A stretch of DNA of 40,315 nucleotides from CAZHHH01 sp964532085 (GTDB lineage Bacteria > Bacteroidota > Bacteroidia > Bacteroidales > Marinilabiliaceae), in contig CAZHHH010000009.1 in the NCBI GenBank assembly GCA_964532085.1, positions 1-40,315 of the forward strand, given 5' to 3'. Shown piece by piece: positions 15,286 to 24,203 of the stretch (its first letter is position 1; every line of letters begins with the position of its first letter). The translations under genes and the position numbers were made by a program. A model generated the notes under the pieces. The model ran no database searches, was not told the origin of the DNA, and saw nothing but the letters and a program-made list of their open reading frames with translations.

Positions 15286-16323
15286 ATGAATCCAAAAGTT
15301 ATTTCTTTCGGTGAGATTATGTTACGCTTGTCAACCCCAGGTTATCAGCGTTTTACTCAAGCTTCTTCATTTGAAGCTACATTTGGTGGCGGTGAAGCAA
15401 ACGTTGCTGTTTCACTAAGCAACTATGGTATTGACTCTGCATTTGTAACAGCTTTACCAAAAAATGATATTGGTCAAGCAGCACTAATGGATTTAAGAAA
15501 ACAAGGTGTAGATACACAACATATCCAGATGATGGATAATGAGAGAATGGGTATCTATTTTTTAGAAACAGGTGCTGTTGCTAGAGCTAGTAAGGTTGTT
15601 TATGACCGTGCTAACTCAGCATTATCAAATGTAAAACTTGGTCAATTTGACTGGGATAAGATTTTTGATGGTGTTACTTGGTTTCACTGGACTGGTATTA
15701 CCCCTGCAGTATCTCAAGGAGCTGCAGATGTTTGTTTAGATGCTATTAAAGAAGCTAACAAACGTAATATTACTGTATCGGTAGACTTAAACTATAGAAA
15801 AAACCTATGGCAATATGGTAAAACTGCAAATGAAGTTATGCCTGAGTTAGTTGCAGGTTGTGATGTAGTATTAGGTAACGAAGAAGATGCAGAGATGGTT
15901 TTGGGAATTAAACCAGATGGTATTGATATTACTGGTGGACACGTTGAAGCAGAAGCTTACAGAAGTGTTTCTCAACAAATTATGAAAGAGTATCCAAGAG
16001 TTAAAAAAGTTATTACAACTCTTAGAGGTTCAATCAATGCAAATCACAACTCATGGTCTGGTGTTTTATATGATGGTGAGAAATTATATACAGCTCCTAC
16101 ATATCAAATCACGCACATAGTTGACCGAGTAGGTGGTGGAGATTCATTTATGGGTGGATTAATCTATGGATTAATCACTTATGATGATAATCAAAAAGCT
16201 GTGGAATTTGCAACTGCAGCATCTTGTTTAAAACACACTGTTTTTGGTGATTATAACCGTGTATCAGTTGAAGAGGTTGAAAAACTTATGTCAGGTGATG
16301 CATCAGGTAGAGTTTCAAGATAA
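15286..16323 (+). CDS. kdgK: 2-keto-3-deoxygluconate kinase
   Basis: Phosphorylates KDG to KDPG with ATP, where the kdu and uxa/uxu branches meet. A PfkB/ribokinase-fold sugar kinase of 345 residues. The N-terminus ISFGEIMLRLSTPGYQRF is typical of KdgK, FGGGEANVAVSLSNYG is the first PfkB signature, and VDRVGGGDSFMGGLIYGL contains the catalytic base Asp286, with the anion hole GGGD instead of the more frequent GAGD. VDLNYRKNLW is the usual KdgK motif. It is followed by a hairpin terminator-like structure before kdgA. Confidence 0.93.
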   Translation: MNPKVISFGEIMLRLSTPGYQRFTQASSFEATFGGGEANVAVSLSNYGIDSAFVTALPKNDIGQAALMDLRKQGVDTQHIQMMDNERMGIYFLETGAVARASKVVYDRANSALSNVKLGQFDWDKIFDGVTWFHWTGITPAVSQGAADVCLDAIKEANKRNITVSVDLNYRKNLWQYGKTANEVMPELVAGCDVVLGNEEDAEMVLGIKPDGIDITGGHVEAEAYRSVSQQIMKEYPRVKKVITTLRGSINANHNSWSGVLYDGEKLYTAPTYQITHIVDRVGGGDSFMGGLIYGLITYDDNQKAVEFATAASCLKHTVFGDYNRVSVEEVEKLMSGDASGRVSR

Positions 16324-16336
16324 TTAAAACATAAAG

Positions 16337-16372
16337 CTGGCAAAGATTTTCAAATATCTTTGTCAGTTTTTT
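16337..16372 (+). terminator. Intrinsic terminator between kdgK and kdgA
   Basis: Stem CTGGCAAAGAT (16337-16347) with ATCTTTGTCAG (16356-16366), one G-T pair, followed by TTTTTT (16367-16372). It sits inside what otherwise looks like one operon, 20 bases before the kdgA start, and probably lowers expression of downstream genes. Confidence 0.75.
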
Positions 16373-16392
16373 ATTTAAAATAGATATAAAAG

Positions 16393-17064
16393 ATGGCAAA
16401 ATATAGTCGTAGTGAAGTTTTCACTGCAATGAAAGAGACTGGAGTTGTTCCAGTGTTTTTTAACTCTGATGTTGAAGTAAGCAAAAAAGTGCTTAAAGCT
16501 TGTTATGATGGTGGAATCAGAGTATTTGAATTTGTTAATAGAGGTGACTTTGCTCACGAGGTATTTTCTGAGTTAAACAAATATGCTTTAGCAGAACTAC
16601 CTGGAATGATTTTAGGAGCAGGCTCAATTGTAGAAGAGGCTACAACAGCACTATATATTCAGCTTGGAGCTAACTTTATTGTTTCGCCTTTACTAAATGA
16701 AGAGATGGCAAAAATTTGCAATTGTAGAGGAGTATCTTGGTCGCCAGGTTGTGGTACTATTTCTGAGATTAACAAAGCTCAAGAATTAGGTGCTGAAATA
16801 GTGAAATTATTCCCAGGTTCAGAGATTGGTGGTCCATCATTCGTTAAAGCTGTTAAAGGCCCTATGCCTTGGACAAATATTATGCCTACTGGCGGAGTTA
16901 GCACAAGCGAAGAGAATCTTAAAGGATGGTTCGACTCTGGCGTGACTTGCGTTGGTATGGGTTCAAATCTTTTCCCTAAAGATATAATCGAAAATGGAGA
17001 TTATGATAAATTAAGAGACAATGTAAAAGCAATGATGGAGACAATTGCAAAAGTTCGAAAATAA
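16393..17064 (+). CDS. kdgA: KDPG/KHG aldolase
   Basis: Cleaves 2-keto-3-deoxy-6-phosphogluconate to pyruvate and glyceraldehyde 3-phosphate, feeding glycolysis. The 223-residue class I aldolase shows Glu46 in RVFEFVNRG, the Schiff-base Lys138 in AEIVKLFPGSEIGGPSF, and the phosphate-binding IMPTGGVSTSEENL region. VSPLLNEEMAKICN and WSPGCGTISEI are also typical. It starts 69 bases after the kdgK stop, just behind an intrinsic terminator, and is followed by uxuB after about 80 bases. Confidence 0.94.
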   Translation: MAKYSRSEVFTAMKETGVVPVFFNSDVEVSKKVLKACYDGGIRVFEFVNRGDFAHEVFSELNKYALAELPGMILGAGSIVEEATTALYIQLGANFIVSPLLNEEMAKICNCRGVSWSPGCGTISEINKAQELGAEIVKLFPGSEIGGPSFVKAVKGPMPWTNIMPTGGVSTSEENLKGWFDSGVTCVGMGSNLFPKDIIENGDYDKLRDNVKAMMETIAKVRK

Positions 17065-17142
17065 TTTTTTGTTTCTACAACTATTTCATTTACATTGCTT
17101 TTTATTAAATTAATTTCAAATTAAAACACTAAATAGAATAAA

Positions 17143-17991
17143 ATGAAAGCACCTATTAAAGATTTAAATTTAAAAGATAAAGTAGCTGTTGTAACTGGTG
17201 GAAGCGGCGTTATATGCTCTGCCATGGCCAAAGCTCTTGCTATGCACGGAGTTAAGACAGCCATTTTAAACAGAACAGAAGAGTCGGCTAAGAAAATTGC
17301 TCAAGAAATTATGGAGATGAGTGGAGTTACCTCAATTGGTATTTCAGCTGATGTTTTAGACAAATCCTCTTTAGAAGCAGCTAAAAAAACAATCAATGAA
17401 CAACTTGGTTCCATTGACTTTTTGATAAATGGTGCAGGTGGCAATTCGCCTTTAGCAACCACAAAAGTAGAAGAGATGACTGAAAATGATTCTTTAGAGG
17501 ACACCTTTTTCGGTTTAGAAATGGAAGGAGTTGACCATACTTTTAAATTAAACTTTAATGGAACATTACTACCTACTATGATTTTCTCACGAGATATGAT
17601 TGAGAAAAAAAGTGGTGGAATAGTAAATCTTTCATCAATGAGCGCTTATGAACCAATGACAAAAGTTGCTGCATATTCAGCTGCAAAAGCTGCTATCAAC
17701 AATTTTACATATTGGCTTGCTGTGCACTTCGCAAAAACAGGTGTAAGAGTTAATGCAATTGCGCCAGGCTTTTTATTAACAAATCAGAATAGATTTTTAT
17801 TAGTTGATGAAAAAACTGGAGAATCGACACCACGTGGCGAAAAGATAATAAATAACACACCAATGGGTAGATATGGTGAGCCTGAAGAGATGACAGGAAC
17901 ACTATTATATCTATTATCAGACTGGTCTGAATTTGTTACTGGTACAGTTATTCCTGTTGATGGTGGATTTAACGCATTTAGTGGAGTTTAA
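17143..17991 (+). CDS. uxuB: Fructuronate reductase of the SDR type (D-mannonate oxidoreductase)
   Basis: Likely reduces D-fructuronate to D-mannonate with NAD(P)H. It is a 282-residue short-chain dehydrogenase: VTGGSGVICSAMA replaces the usual TGxxxGxG loop (residues 18-28), NGAGGNSPL at 96-104, and catalytic Ser164/165, Tyr178 and Lys182 in LSSMSAYEPMTKVAAYSAAKAA. The long insert between residues 105 and 130 (EEMTENDSLEDTFFGLEMEG) and the NQNRFLL motif are characteristic of the SDR fructuronate reductases found in Bacillus subtilis (YjmF) and Bacteroidota, unrelated to the long-chain E. coli UxuB. Context between kdgA and exuT supports this; a tagaturonate reductase role is less likely because a tagaturonate epimerase is present. 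Confidence 0.85.
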   Translation: MKAPIKDLNLKDKVAVVTGGSGVICSAMAKALAMHGVKTAILNRTEESAKKIAQEIMEMSGVTSIGISADVLDKSSLEAAKKTINEQLGSIDFLINGAGGNSPLATTKVEEMTENDSLEDTFFGLEMEGVDHTFKLNFNGTLLPTMIFSRDMIEKKSGGIVNLSSMSAYEPMTKVAAYSAAKAAINNFTYWLAVHFAKTGVRVNAIAPGFLLTNQNRFLLVDEKTGESTPRGEKIINNTPMGRYGEPEEMTGTLLYLLSDWSEFVTGTVIPVDGGFNAFSGV

Positions 17992-18035
17992 TTGAATAAG
18001 ATCATTAACAAACATTTTATATAAAATTATAACTT

Positions 18036-19481
18036 ATGGCTAGTAAAGCTTCAAATCAAAAAATGACGTACTACAGATGGTACATAATAGTGATGTTGTT
18101 TTTTGCAACCACTGTTAACTATCTTGACCGTCAAGTTCTTTCTTTAACATGGAAAGATTTTATTGCTCCAGAATTTCACTGGACAAACTCTCATTATGGT
18201 GACATTACAGCATGGTTTTCAATATTTTATGCAGTAGGAATGTTATTTGCAGGAAGATTTGTTGACCGCATGGATACCAAAAAAGGTTTCCAATGGGCAA
18301 TTGGTGTATGGTCTGTAGGTGCAGTCTTACATGCATTTTGTGGAATTGCTACTTCAGGTATCCTTACAGGAAACTGGTTTGTTGGATTCGAAGGTGCAAA
18401 AAACGCAATTGAAACTGTTGGAGATTTCAGTTTAGTAATTTCAACTAGTGTGACCCTCTTTATTGTAGCTCGTTTTGTACTTGCAATTGGAGAGGCTGGT
18501 AACTTCCCTGCAGCCATTAAAGCTACTGCAGAGTTTTTCCCTAAAAAGGATAGAGCATTTGCAACAAGTATCTTTAATGCTGGTGCAACTGTAGGTGCTC
18601 TTGTAGCTCCGATAACTATTCCTGTTATTGCATATCACTATGGATGGGAGATGTCATTTATAGTTATTGGTGCTCTTGGATTTATCTGGATGGGATTCTG
18701 GCATTTTATGTATCATAAGCCTGATAAACATCCTAAAGTTAATGAACTAGAATTAGCTTATATTAATCAGGATGGTGAAGAGGAAGAGATAGATACCGAT
18801 GGCGATAGTAAAAAAATGTCATTTATTGACAGCTTTAAATATAAACAAACTTGGGCTTTTGCTGTAGGTAAGTTTATGACAGACGGTGTATGGTGGTTCT
18901 ATCTATTCTGGACTCCTGCATATTTAAGCGATGTTTATGGCTTAACATCTGATACTCCAATGGCTCAGCTGTTACTATTTACACTTTATGCAATTACACT
19001 GCTTTCAATTATTGGCGGATGGTTACCTACTTATCTTGTAGACAAAAAAGGTATGGAACCTTATGCGGGTAGAATGAGAGCTATGTTCTTATTTGCACTA
19101 TTCCCACTATTAGCTCTTGCGGCACAACCGCTTGGAGCCTATTCATACTGGTTCCCAATTCTAATAATTGGTATTGCTGGAGCAGCTCACCAAGCTTGGA
19201 GTGCGAACTTGTTTTCAACCATTGGTGATATGTTCCCAAAAAGCTCTATCGCAACCATTACAGGTATAGGTGGTATGGCTGGTGGTGTTGGTTCTTATAT
19301 TATTAACAAAGGATCAGGTAGACTATTTGACTACACTGATGAAATTGGACTAAAACTATTTGGTTTCCAAGGCATTGAGTCAGGATATTTCATTATATTC
19401 TCAATTTGTGCTGTAGCATACTTGATAGGATGGACTATTATGAAAACTTTAGTACCTAAATATAAGCCAATAAAGCTATAA
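18036..19481 (+). CDS. exuT: Hexuronate transporter, MFS anion:cation symporter family
   Basis: Inner-membrane carrier for galacturonate and glucuronate. The 481-residue protein has about 12 hydrophobic segments. TVNYLDRQVLSLTWKDF near residues 27-43 is the hallmark of the ACS/ExuT family, and GRFVDRMDTKKGF is the MFS loop 2-3 signature. FVLAIGEAGNFPAAIKATAEFFPKKDRAFATSIFNAGATVGA is the conserved TM4-TM5 region. A cytoplasmic acidic loop (EEEEIDTDGDSK) lies between the two halves. It is the fifth gene of the operon and is followed by a strong terminator. Confidence 0.93.
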   Translation: MASKASNQKMTYYRWYIIVMLFFATTVNYLDRQVLSLTWKDFIAPEFHWTNSHYGDITAWFSIFYAVGMLFAGRFVDRMDTKKGFQWAIGVWSVGAVLHAFCGIATSGILTGNWFVGFEGAKNAIETVGDFSLVISTSVTLFIVARFVLAIGEAGNFPAAIKATAEFFPKKDRAFATSIFNAGATVGALVAPITIPVIAYHYGWEMSFIVIGALGFIWMGFWHFMYHKPDKHPKVNELELAYINQDGEEEEIDTDGDSKKMSFIDSFKYKQTWAFAVGKFMTDGVWWFYLFWTPAYLSDVYGLTSDTPMAQLLLFTLYAITLLSIIGGWLPTYLVDKKGMEPYAGRMRAMFLFALFPLLALAAQPLGAYSYWFPILIIGIAGAAHQAWSANLFSTIGDMFPKSSIATITGIGGMAGGVGSYIINKGSGRLFDYTDEIGLKLFGFQGIESGYFIIFSICAVAYLIGWTIMKTLVPKYKPIKL

Positions 19482-19495
19482 GAAATTGATATTAT

Positions 19496-19540
19496 AAAAC
19501 ACTATATCGTCAAGTTATTTGATTGATATAGTGTTTTTTT
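19496..19540 (+). terminator. Intrinsic terminator after exuT
   Basis: Stem AAAACACTATATC (19496-19508) with GATATAGTGTTTT (19525-19537), followed by more T. It separates exuT from the second lacI gene, which starts 30 bases further; lacI-uxaE therefore depends on readthrough or a promoter hidden in this short stretch. Confidence 0.85.
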
Positions 19541-19570
19541 ATGAAGTAGAATGAGAAAACTATTATTGCA

Positions 19571-20617
19571 ATGAAATTGGTTAGAATAAAAGATATTGCT
19601 GCTGAAGCAGGTGTTTCTATCGGCACTGTAGATAGAGTTCTTCACAATCGTGGAGAGGTAGCACCAAAAACAAGAGAACGAGTTTTAGCAATTGCAAAAA
19701 AGTTGCAATATCAACCAAATATTGTAGCGCAAGCACTTACTGCAAAAAAACAGTATCATATAGCTGCATTAATTCCAAAAGATGATAATGACAATACATT
19801 TTGGACATTTCATCCCAATGGAATGGAAAAAGCTATCCAAGATTTAAAGCCATTCTTAGTAGAGATAAAATTTTATTTTTTTGAAATCCATAATGAGATA
19901 GATTTTATAAAAAAGTCTGAAAAACTACTTGCTGACAAGCCTGATGGAGTAATTTTTGCCCCAATTTTGAAAAAAGAGGGTAAAGAGTTTACTAAAAAGC
20001 TTGACAAAAAAAGTATACCATATATTTTTATCGATACATTTATTGAAGAGTCAAACTGTTTATCATTTATTGGTGAAGACGCATACCAAAGTGGAAGAGT
20101 ATCAGCCAGTATCATCGATTATGGATTGGGAATAGATAAGGATATACTAATTGTAAACCTTGCAAAAGATTTAGAAAATACTCAACATCTTAATAGAAGA
20201 AATCAAGGATTTATGAGCTATTTTTTAGATAAAGGCAAAAATAAAGGGATGAAGATTACTGTAGAAATTCCATCTACAGAGCGAGAAGTTGTGAAAGAGA
20301 GAATGGATTTAATATTAAATAATAATCCTAACATTGGAGCTATTTTAGTGTCAAGTGCAAAAACCCACATAGTAGCCCAATATTTACAAAACAAGAAAAT
20401 AAACGATATAATTTTAGTTGGATATGAACTAACTGATGAGAATGTTGGTTATCTTAGAAAAGGAATTATTCGTTTTTTAGTTGGACAAAAACCAGCTGAG
20501 CAATCAGAAAAAGCTGTGAAAAAACTTTTTGATTATTTAACTACAAAGCAAGTACCTCTAAAAAAAGAATATCAACATGTTGAAATAATAAATATCGAAA
20601 ATATCGATTCATATTAA
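19571..20617 (+). CDS. LacI-family regulator with sugar-binding domain
   Basis: A 348-residue regulator. The DNA-binding part is RIKDIAAEAGVSIGTVDRVLHNRG (residues 5-28), then ERVLAIAKKLQYQPNIVAQAL. The GTVDRVLH form of the recognition helix, with TVDRVL instead of TVSRAL, occurs in the Bacteroidota subgroup whose effector domain resembles ribose-binding proteins (Peripla_BP_4 type), and the effector region here (YHIAALIPKDDNDNTFW on) fits that. It precedes uxaE by 15 bases and is probably co-transcribed with it. It likely reads a uronate signal; operator not identified. Confidence 0.9.
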   Translation: MKLVRIKDIAAEAGVSIGTVDRVLHNRGEVAPKTRERVLAIAKKLQYQPNIVAQALTAKKQYHIAALIPKDDNDNTFWTFHPNGMEKAIQDLKPFLVEIKFYFFEIHNEIDFIKKSEKLLADKPDGVIFAPILKKEGKEFTKKLDKKSIPYIFIDTFIEESNCLSFIGEDAYQSGRVSASIIDYGLGIDKDILIVNLAKDLENTQHLNRRNQGFMSYFLDKGKNKGMKITVEIPSTEREVVKERMDLILNNNPNIGAILVSSAKTHIVAQYLQNKKINDIILVGYELTDENVGYLRKGIIRFLVGQKPAEQSEKAVKKLFDYLTTKQVPLKKEYQHVEIINIENIDSY

Positions 20618-20632
20618 CTAAATATATTCGCA

Positions 20633-21883
20633 ATGAAAAAATTATCTAAATACTCCTTTGGAATGGGAGATAGATTTGCGCATCAAGCAAAATATCATCT
20701 TCAAGCAATTATAGATGCAGCATCAAAAGGAGTTGATGTTACTCCAGTTTGGAACAAATCTAACCGCGAACACACTACTATTGGAAGTCAACCCAAAGAC
20801 ACATTAAAAGCTGTTGAAGAGACTATAAAGTCCAAGAATTATAACCATCAATATTTCATTGACGCAGATCATATCAATTTGCAAACTGTTGAAGGATTTC
20901 TTGATTATGCGAACTTCTTCACAATAGACGTTGCATCATATATCGGCACAAAAGCTGACGAAAAAGAGAAAGATAATTTTTTAAAAACAGTAGAAAAATA
21001 TATTACCAACTTAGAAGTTCCTGGTATTAATGAGAAGTTTGACATCTCTAAAAGCTATGTAGAAGAACTTATTGATACATATCTATATGCTGCTGAAATG
21101 GCTAGCAAAACATATAAAATAATTGAAGATGCTAAGGGAAAAGGTAACTTTATAACTGAAGTTTCTATGGATGAAGTGGAGAATCCACAAAAACCATCTG
21201 ACCTCTTCTTTATATTAGCAATGCTTGCATTTTATAATGTTCCAGCACAGACAATTGCACCTAAATTTACAGGTAGATTTAATAAAGGTGTAGACTATGT
21301 TGGTGATGTAGCAGCTTTTAGACAAGAGTTTGAAGATAATTTAATGGTAATAGACTTTGCTATTAAAGAGTTTAATCTTCCAGAAGAACTTAAGATGAGT
21401 ATTCATTCAGGCTCTGACAAGTTCTCAATATACCCTGCAATTAAAGAGATTACCCAAAAACATGATAAGGGTTTTCATATAAAAACAGCTGGTACTACTT
21501 GGCTTGAAGAGGTTATTGGACTTGCAAAAGCTGGTGGAGATGCTCTTAAACTTGTTAAAGAGATTTATGCAGAATCACTTACTGATATTGATGGATTGGC
21601 AGCACCATATGCTGATGTTATAGACATTAACAAGGATGAATTGCCAACTGCAGAGGTTACTAATAAGTGGAGCGGTCAAGACTTTGTAGATGCACTTTTA
21701 CATATACCTAATTCTGAAAAATTTAATCCAAATATGAGACAGCTTATACATGTTGGATATAAATTAGCAGCTGACAGGATTGATGAGTTTAATAAGCAAA
21801 TAATAGCAAATAAAGAGGTGGTTGGTCAATGTGTTTATGACAACATATATGATAGACATCTAAAGCGACTATTTGAGTTTTAA
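20633..21883 (+). CDS. uxaE: Tagaturonate epimerase (UxaE family)
   Basis: Expected to epimerise D-tagaturonate to D-fructuronate, which sends galacturonate into the glucuronate branch without altronate. I recognise the 416-residue protein as UxaE-like, the family first characterised in Thermotoga maritima, from the start YSFGMGDRFAHQAKYHLQAI, the middle TEVSMDEVENPQKPSDLFFILAML, and the sequence MSIHSGSDKFSIYPAI with a probable metal-binding His. FHIKTAGTTWLEEVIGLA follows. Context (uxaC, uxuB, exuT) is what makes the assignment convincing; without it I would say uronate-related TIM barrel. It ends the module and is followed by a terminator. Confidence 0.85.
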   Translation: MKKLSKYSFGMGDRFAHQAKYHLQAIIDAASKGVDVTPVWNKSNREHTTIGSQPKDTLKAVEETIKSKNYNHQYFIDADHINLQTVEGFLDYANFFTIDVASYIGTKADEKEKDNFLKTVEKYITNLEVPGINEKFDISKSYVEELIDTYLYAAEMASKTYKIIEDAKGKGNFITEVSMDEVENPQKPSDLFFILAMLAFYNVPAQTIAPKFTGRFNKGVDYVGDVAAFRQEFEDNLMVIDFAIKEFNLPEELKMSIHSGSDKFSIYPAIKEITQKHDKGFHIKTAGTTWLEEVIGLAKAGGDALKLVKEIYAESLTDIDGLAAPYADVIDINKDELPTAEVTNKWSGQDFVDALLHIPNSEKFNPNMRQLIHVGYKLAADRIDEFNKQIIANKEVVGQCVYDNIYDRHLKRLFEF

Positions 21884-21893
21884 AAAGATTAGT

Positions 21894-21919
21894 AATCCCC
21901 ATAAATTGGGGATTTTTTA
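21894..21919 (+). terminator. Intrinsic terminator after uxaE
   Basis: Stem AATCCCC (21894-21900) with GGGGATT (21908-21914) and a following T run. It lies between uxaE and the convergent DUF6427 gene. Confidence 0.8.
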
Positions 21920-21924
21920 TTGGC

Positions 21925-22914
21925 TTAAATTAACAGAAACTGCCCAACTATACTCAATGCTACTAACGCTATAAATAAGAGTTCGCGCAAAAATCGTCTC
22001 TCTATAGTTTCAAAAAAAGAGGCTAATAAAACTGAAGCTCCAATCACAGCCATGGGTAAAATCTCAATTGAGAAAAATGATGTTAACACCAAAGCAGTTG
22101 TATATAACAGAATCCAGATAAATATTCTAAAATAGAGTCTTACATTTATCTTTCTAATACTTAATCTTCTCATTTTTGAAATTAGTGACAGAGCAATAAA
22201 GAAAATTACAGCTCCCATAAACACTTGAGAATAAACAGTATGATTATATTCTCCCGGATTGGCTAAAATATTATCATGCATTTCTGATAAAAACCATAAA
22301 AGCTGATCTGTATAGAAAAGATATGTAAATGAGAGAAAATAAGGAAGCAAAAAACCAACAATTGAGACCATCAGAGTCCGCAAGTTTAACACTCTTAAAA
22401 TTCCCATTACAATAATCAATGCAGGGTAGAAAAATGCCCCTTTTAGGTATATCAATGTTCCAATTCCTAAGAGAAAAGCAGAATCAAAAAAGTGTCTTAA
22501 CTCTATTTTTCTATTATTAACATCGCCGAGCAGTCGCCCTATGGAATGTATCATAATAAAAAGGAAGAAAAGTTGCGGATTTAGCTTTTGCACAGAGAGA
22601 TAAGCACTAATTAAAAGTGAAAAAATAAACATAGTAATCATACTCTGCGATAGCAGTAGCATATTTCTGTTTACTATCTTATTAAGTGCCAATCCGCTTA
22701 ACACCACCAAAATCAATGAAGTCAATGCAGCTGTGAACTGTGTAGTTCCAAACCAAGGCTCTAAATAATTACTCCACAGCGGCATTGCTGGATTATTTAT
22801 AACTGTGTTAGAGCTTAATTCTGACACAAACAACCTTAACCACAGTAAAACTATCAAAATAGGAGTTATAATTACTGTGATTAAAGAGTTATTATGTAGT
22901 CTTTTGAAAAGCAT
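21925..22914 (-). CDS. Polytopic membrane protein, DUF6427-like
   Basis: A 329-residue inner-membrane protein with about ten hydrophobic segments and no soluble domain. The pattern NPQLFFLFIMIHSIGRLLGDVNNRKIELRHFFDSAFLLGIGTLIYLKG and the following PALIIVMGILRVLNLRTL resemble the Bacteroidota family DUF6427, which often lies beside purD; this assignment is from memory of the pattern. It begins 2 bases after the purD stop and is last in the operon DUF2723-deacetylase-purD-DUF6427. The function is unknown; a part in envelope polysaccharide synthesis is suggested only by its neighbours. Confidence 0.75.
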   Translation of the reverse strand: MLFKRLHNNSLITVIITPILIVLLWLRLFVSELSSNTVINNPAMPLWSNYLEPWFGTTQFTAALTSLILVVLSGLALNKIVNRNMLLLSQSMITMFIFSLLISAYLSVQKLNPQLFFLFIMIHSIGRLLGDVNNRKIELRHFFDSAFLLGIGTLIYLKGAFFYPALIIVMGILRVLNLRTLMVSIVGFLLPYFLSFTYLFYTDQLLWFLSEMHDNILANPGEYNHTVYSQVFMGAVIFFIALSLISKMRRLSIRKINVRLYFRIFIWILLYTTALVLTSFFSIEILPMAVIGASVLLASFFETIERRFLRELLFIALVALSIVGQFLLI

Positions 22915-22916
22915 AA

Positions 22917-24191
22917 TTACATTATATCAAATCCTATATCTTTTCTATAATATTTTCCTTCATACGTAACCTCATCAGCTTTGCTTAAAGATCCTTTCAA
23001 AGCCTCTTCCATTGTATCTGCAAGTGATGTGAGAGCTAACACACGACCTCCAGAGGTTATAACTTCTCCATCTTTCAGTGATGTTCCAGAGTGGAAAATC
23101 ATACTGTTTTCAGAATCTTTGAGATTAGTAATAACATCGCCTTTTCTATAATCATCGCTTGGATATCCACCTGACACTAAAACTACTGTAACGGCTGATT
23201 TGCTACTATGTTCAGCTTTATGTTTGCTCAACTCACCTTTCCCTGTCGCAACAAGGAGTTCAACTAAATCATTATTTAACCTTGGAAGAACAGCCTCTGT
23301 TTCAGGGTCACCCATTCTCACGTTATATTCAATAACATAAGGCTCTTCGCCAACTTTTATTAGTCCTAAGAAAACAAATCCTTTAAAATCAAGATTATCT
23401 TTCTGAATACCCTCAATTGTAGGAATCACAACTTGATTTTCTATCTTGTCCATAAACTCTTTTGAAGCAAATGGCACAGGTGAAACAGCTCCCATACCTC
23501 CAGTATTAAGTCCTGTATCTCCCTCTCCTATTCGTTTATAATCTTTTGCTTCTGGTAATATTACATAATCTTTACCATCTGTCAAAACAAATACAGAGAG
23601 CTCAATTCCACTCAAGAACTCTTCAATAACAACGGTATTACCTGCTTCGCCAAACTTACCGTTTAGCATATTATCTAGTTCCTCACAAGCTTCATTATAA
23701 TCATCTAAAATTAACACCCCTTTACCAGCAGCTAAACCATCTGCCTTTAGTACATAAGGTGCATCCAATGATTTAAGGAACTCTTTACCTTCATCAATAT
23801 TTTCAGTAGTTACAGCTAAATAACGTGCAGTTGGGATATTATGTCTAAACATAAATTGTTTTGCAAACTCTTTGCTACCTTCAAGCATAGCTCCTTGCTG
23901 TGATGGACCAATAATCATAACATCTGACAGCGATTCATCAGATTTAAAACTTTCTACAATCCCTTTAACCAATGGCTCTTCTGGACCAACAACAACCAAA
24001 GAGATATTGTGCTCTTTAACAGCTGCTTTAATTTTGTCAAACTCTGTAACTTTATACGGTAAGTTTGTACCTAATTCAATGGTTCCAGCATTGCCTGGTG
24101 CAAAGAATATATCCTTCACTTTATCACTTTGCTTTATTTTCCATCCAAAAGCGTGCTCACGGCCACCGCCACCAACTATTAAAATATTCAT
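22917..24191 (-). CDS. purD: Phosphoribosylamine-glycine ligase
   Basis: ATP-dependent ligase forming glycinamide ribonucleotide, second step of de novo purine synthesis. The 424-residue protein has the N-terminal MNILIVGGGGREHAFGWKI, the PGNAGT motif near residue 33, VVVGPEEPLVKGI, then the ATP-grasp domain (APYVLKADGLAAGKGVLI, residues about 144-161) and GMGAVSPVPF and YNVRMGDPETEAVLPRL, both diagnostic. It sits between a polysaccharide deacetylase (12 bases upstream) and a DUF6427 membrane protein; no other pur gene is nearby. Confidence 0.97.
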   Translation of the reverse strand: MNILIVGGGGREHAFGWKIKQSDKVKDIFFAPGNAGTIELGTNLPYKVTEFDKIKAAVKEHNISLVVVGPEEPLVKGIVESFKSDESLSDVMIIGPSQQGAMLEGSKEFAKQFMFRHNIPTARYLAVTTENIDEGKEFLKSLDAPYVLKADGLAAGKGVLILDDYNEACEELDNMLNGKFGEAGNTVVIEEFLSGIELSVFVLTDGKDYVILPEAKDYKRIGEGDTGLNTGGMGAVSPVPFASKEFMDKIENQVVIPTIEGIQKDNLDFKGFVFLGLIKVGEEPYVIEYNVRMGDPETEAVLPRLNNDLVELLVATGKGELSKHKAEHSSKSAVTVVLVSGGYPSDDYRKGDVITNLKDSENSMIFHSGTSLKDGEVITSGGRVLALTSLADTMEEALKGSLSKADEVTYEGKYYRKDIGFDIM

Positions 24192-24203
24192 TAGTTAATC
24201 TGT

